DNA from: Pedobacter sp. MC2016-14
GTDB lineage: Bacteria > Bacteroidota > Bacteroidia > Sphingobacteriales > Sphingobacteriaceae
Assembly: GCF_020991475.1 (NCBI RefSeq)
Contig: NZ_JAJMPA010000001.1
Coordinates: 2,232,001 to 2,296,000, forward strand
Reading direction: 5' to 3'
Length of the DNA stretch: 64,000 bases
The notes under the pieces were generated by a model, which saw only the letters and a list, made by a program, of their open reading frames with translations, did not search any database and was not told the DNA's origin. Both the position numbers and the translations under genes were made by a program. Shown piece after piece: positions 62,732 through 64,000 of the stretch (within the stretch, counting starts at the first letter, position 1; the number at the start of each line of letters is the position of its first letter).

Positions 62732-64000
62732 TGGGGATGTACGCCGTTTTTAAAAGAGAATTATTTAGTTTATTGAACTCATTAATGGCTTATATCACCA
62801 TTGGTGTGTTTTTACTGGCAGCGGGTTTGTTGCTTTGGTTTTTCCCCGATACTTCTATTCTGGCTTATGGCTATGCAGAGCTTACGGGCTTTTTTAGTCT
62901 CAGCCCATTTTTATTTATCTTTTTAATACCAGCTATTACCATGCGTTCTTTTGCTGAAGAACGCAGAGAAGATACATATGTACTGTTGGCTACAAGGCCA
63001 TTGCGGAGCTGGGAGATTATTTTAGGTAAGTATCTTGCTTGTTTTGTATTATTGGTGTTTACCTTACTGCCAACCCTGGTATATTATTATTCTGTATATG
63101 AGCTGGCAATGCCCCTCGGAAATGTAGACTCTGGGGCCATAATTGGCTCGTATCTTGGTTTACTGCTATTGGGAAGTGTATTTGTGGCCATTGGCATATT
63201 TGCATCTTCAATTACAAAAAACCAGGTTGTGGCTTTTGCAATTGCGGTATTTATCTGTTTTATTACCTATAGTGGTTTTGATGCCTTAGGACAAATATTT
63301 TCGGGCAGCGGAATTGAGCGCATATTTACCTACCTGAGTATTAACGAACACTACCAGTCTATGAGTAGGGGAGTGCTGGATACACGTGATTTAAGCTACT
63401 TTTTAACGCTGATTGCCGTATTTTTGGGCTTAACATCTTTAACTGTTGGTCGGTTTAAATGGGGCTTCTTGCTGGTTTTGTTGTTTTTAAATATAGTGAC
63501 TGCATTTGCGTACACCCGCTTTGATTTTACCAAAGAAAAACGCTTTACGCTTACCGATAAAACGCGTGAGCTATTAAAGAAATCTACAAAGGAATTTAGC
63601 ATAACTGTTTTTTTGGATGGCGATATGCCTGCTGCTTTCAAGCGTTTACAGCAGGCAACGAGGGATTTGCTAAATGATTATAAGGCTTATAACGCCGAGG
63701 TTAAGGTTACTTTTGTAGATCCGCTATCTGGTTTGCCTGTGAATGAGCAGGATACTGTGATGCAGCACTTGTATGCTATTGGAATTGAAGCTACCAACCT
63801 GAACATTAAAAATGACAACGGCTTTGAGCAAAAAACAGTTTTTCCTATGGCACTGGTACAGTGTGACGGGAGACAGATTGCAGTTAAATTGCTTCAAAAT
63901 CAGGATGCTTCAGGTAGTTATGAAGAAAATATTAATAATTCCATTCAAAACCTGGAATACAGCTTTACTTCTGCCATTAGAAAGGTGGTAACTGGTATCA
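62728..64000 (+). CDS. GldF-GldG fusion protein (ABC permease plus substrate-binding-like domain), 3' end outside window
   Basis: An uninterrupted frame runs from 62728 to the window end (at least 424 codons). The first 235 residues are a GldF-type permease: MYAVFKRELFSLLNSLMAYITIGVFLLAAG, PAITMRSFAEERREDTYVLLATRPLRSWEIILGKY, and further helices. Without a stop it continues into LNIVTAFAYTRFDFTKEKRFTLTDKTRELLKK, the usual N-terminus of GldG, and on through the GldG extracytoplasmic domain. In Flavobacterium these are two genes. Three close ATGs (62728, 62731, 62737) could start it; the first overlaps the gldA stop, while the last best fits the family N-terminus. Confidence 0.88.
   Translation, partial: MMGMYAVFKRELFSLLNSLMAYITIGVFLLAAGLLLWFFPDTSILAYGYAELTGFFSLSPFLFIFLIPAITMRSFAEERREDTYVLLATRPLRSWEIILGKYLACFVLLVFTLLPTLVYYYSVYELAMPLGNVDSGAIIGSYLGLLLLGSVFVAIGIFASSITKNQVVAFAIAVFICFITYSGFDALGQIFSGSGIERIFTYLSINEHYQSMSRGVLDTRDLSYFLTLIAVFLGLTSLTVGRFKWGFLLVLLFLNIVTAFAYTRFDFTKEKRFTLTDKTRELLKKSTKEFSITVFLDGDMPAAFKRLQQATRDLLNDYKAYNAEVKVTFVDPLSGLPVNEQDTVMQHLYAIGIEATNLNIKNDNGFEQKTVFPMALVQCDGRQIAVKLLQNQDASGSYEENINNSIQNLEYSFTSAIRKVVTGI

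Overview
The window is a stretch of AT-rich chromosome from a member of the Bacteroidota. It is most likely from the family Sphingobacteriaceae and looks like Pedobacter, but the genus is an inference from recalled gene content and order, not from a search. Signs of the phylum are a murE-mraY-murD-ftsW-murG-murC-ftsQ-ftsA-ftsZ order without murF or ddl, gliding-type GldA/GldF/GldG proteins, a TonB-dependent receptor with a CarboxypepD-type N-terminus, few Shine-Dalgarno sites, many TAATG overlaps, and TTTG / TAnnTTTG promoter elements. Genes are dense, no rRNA or tRNA was found, and there is no insertion sequence or CRISPR array.

Layout. 1-679 is the end of pgk and a terminator. 892-16894 is the division and cell wall (dcw) cluster: mraZ, rsmH, an FtsL-like protein, ftsI with a PASTA domain, murE (meso-diaminopimelate type), mraY, murD, ftsW, murG, murC, ftsQ, ftsA, ftsZ. 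Three 10-bp repeats before mraZ look like a MraZ box, and three TTTTCCACA motifs lie between ftsA and ftsZ. 17038-23317 holds an alpha-oxoamine synthase (serine palmitoyltransferase-like), dapA, ligA, an ACP phosphodiesterase-like gene and tyrS. 23396-24327 is a Xre/RES toxin-antitoxin pair. 24332-28147 is a three-gene unit: S45 acylase, small membrane protein and LuxE-like acyl-activating enzyme. 28277-31210 is a TonB-dependent receptor behind a clear Bacteroidota promoter.

31422-43692 is mostly carbohydrate and central metabolism: GH31 alpha-glucosidase, glgB, a HipA-like kinase with a DUF3037 partner, the pfkA / BadF-type kinase / gapA operon, a divergent Nudix-type regulator, a second BadF-type kinase and a lone biotin carboxylase. 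43696-46236 has ribE, an outer-membrane barrel, a small unknown protein and a YihY/BrkB membrane protein. 46320-56750 holds aromatic amino acid catabolism: hppD, hmgA, an FAH-family hydrolase with a flavin reductase, and a long-form phenylalanine hydroxylase followed directly by a short-chain dehydrogenase. This block is interrupted by an NlpC/P60 hydrolase, a tandem 103-bp repeat that reads as two small RNA genes on the minus strand, a DUF4142 lipoprotein, a CAP-domain protein and a GtrA protein. 56803-64000 has glyS, small unknown proteins, an M23 lipoprotein, a DUF1269/DUF4112 pair, gldA, and a continuous gldF-gldG reading frame that runs off the window.

The signals most worth following are the duplicated small RNA candidate at 51531-51867, the DnaA-box-like cluster before ftsZ, the apparent loss of a phosphate-binding aspartate in the kinase of the glycolytic operon, the divergent Nudix regulator next to that operon, the HipA-like/DUF3037 pair, and the GldF-GldG fusion.
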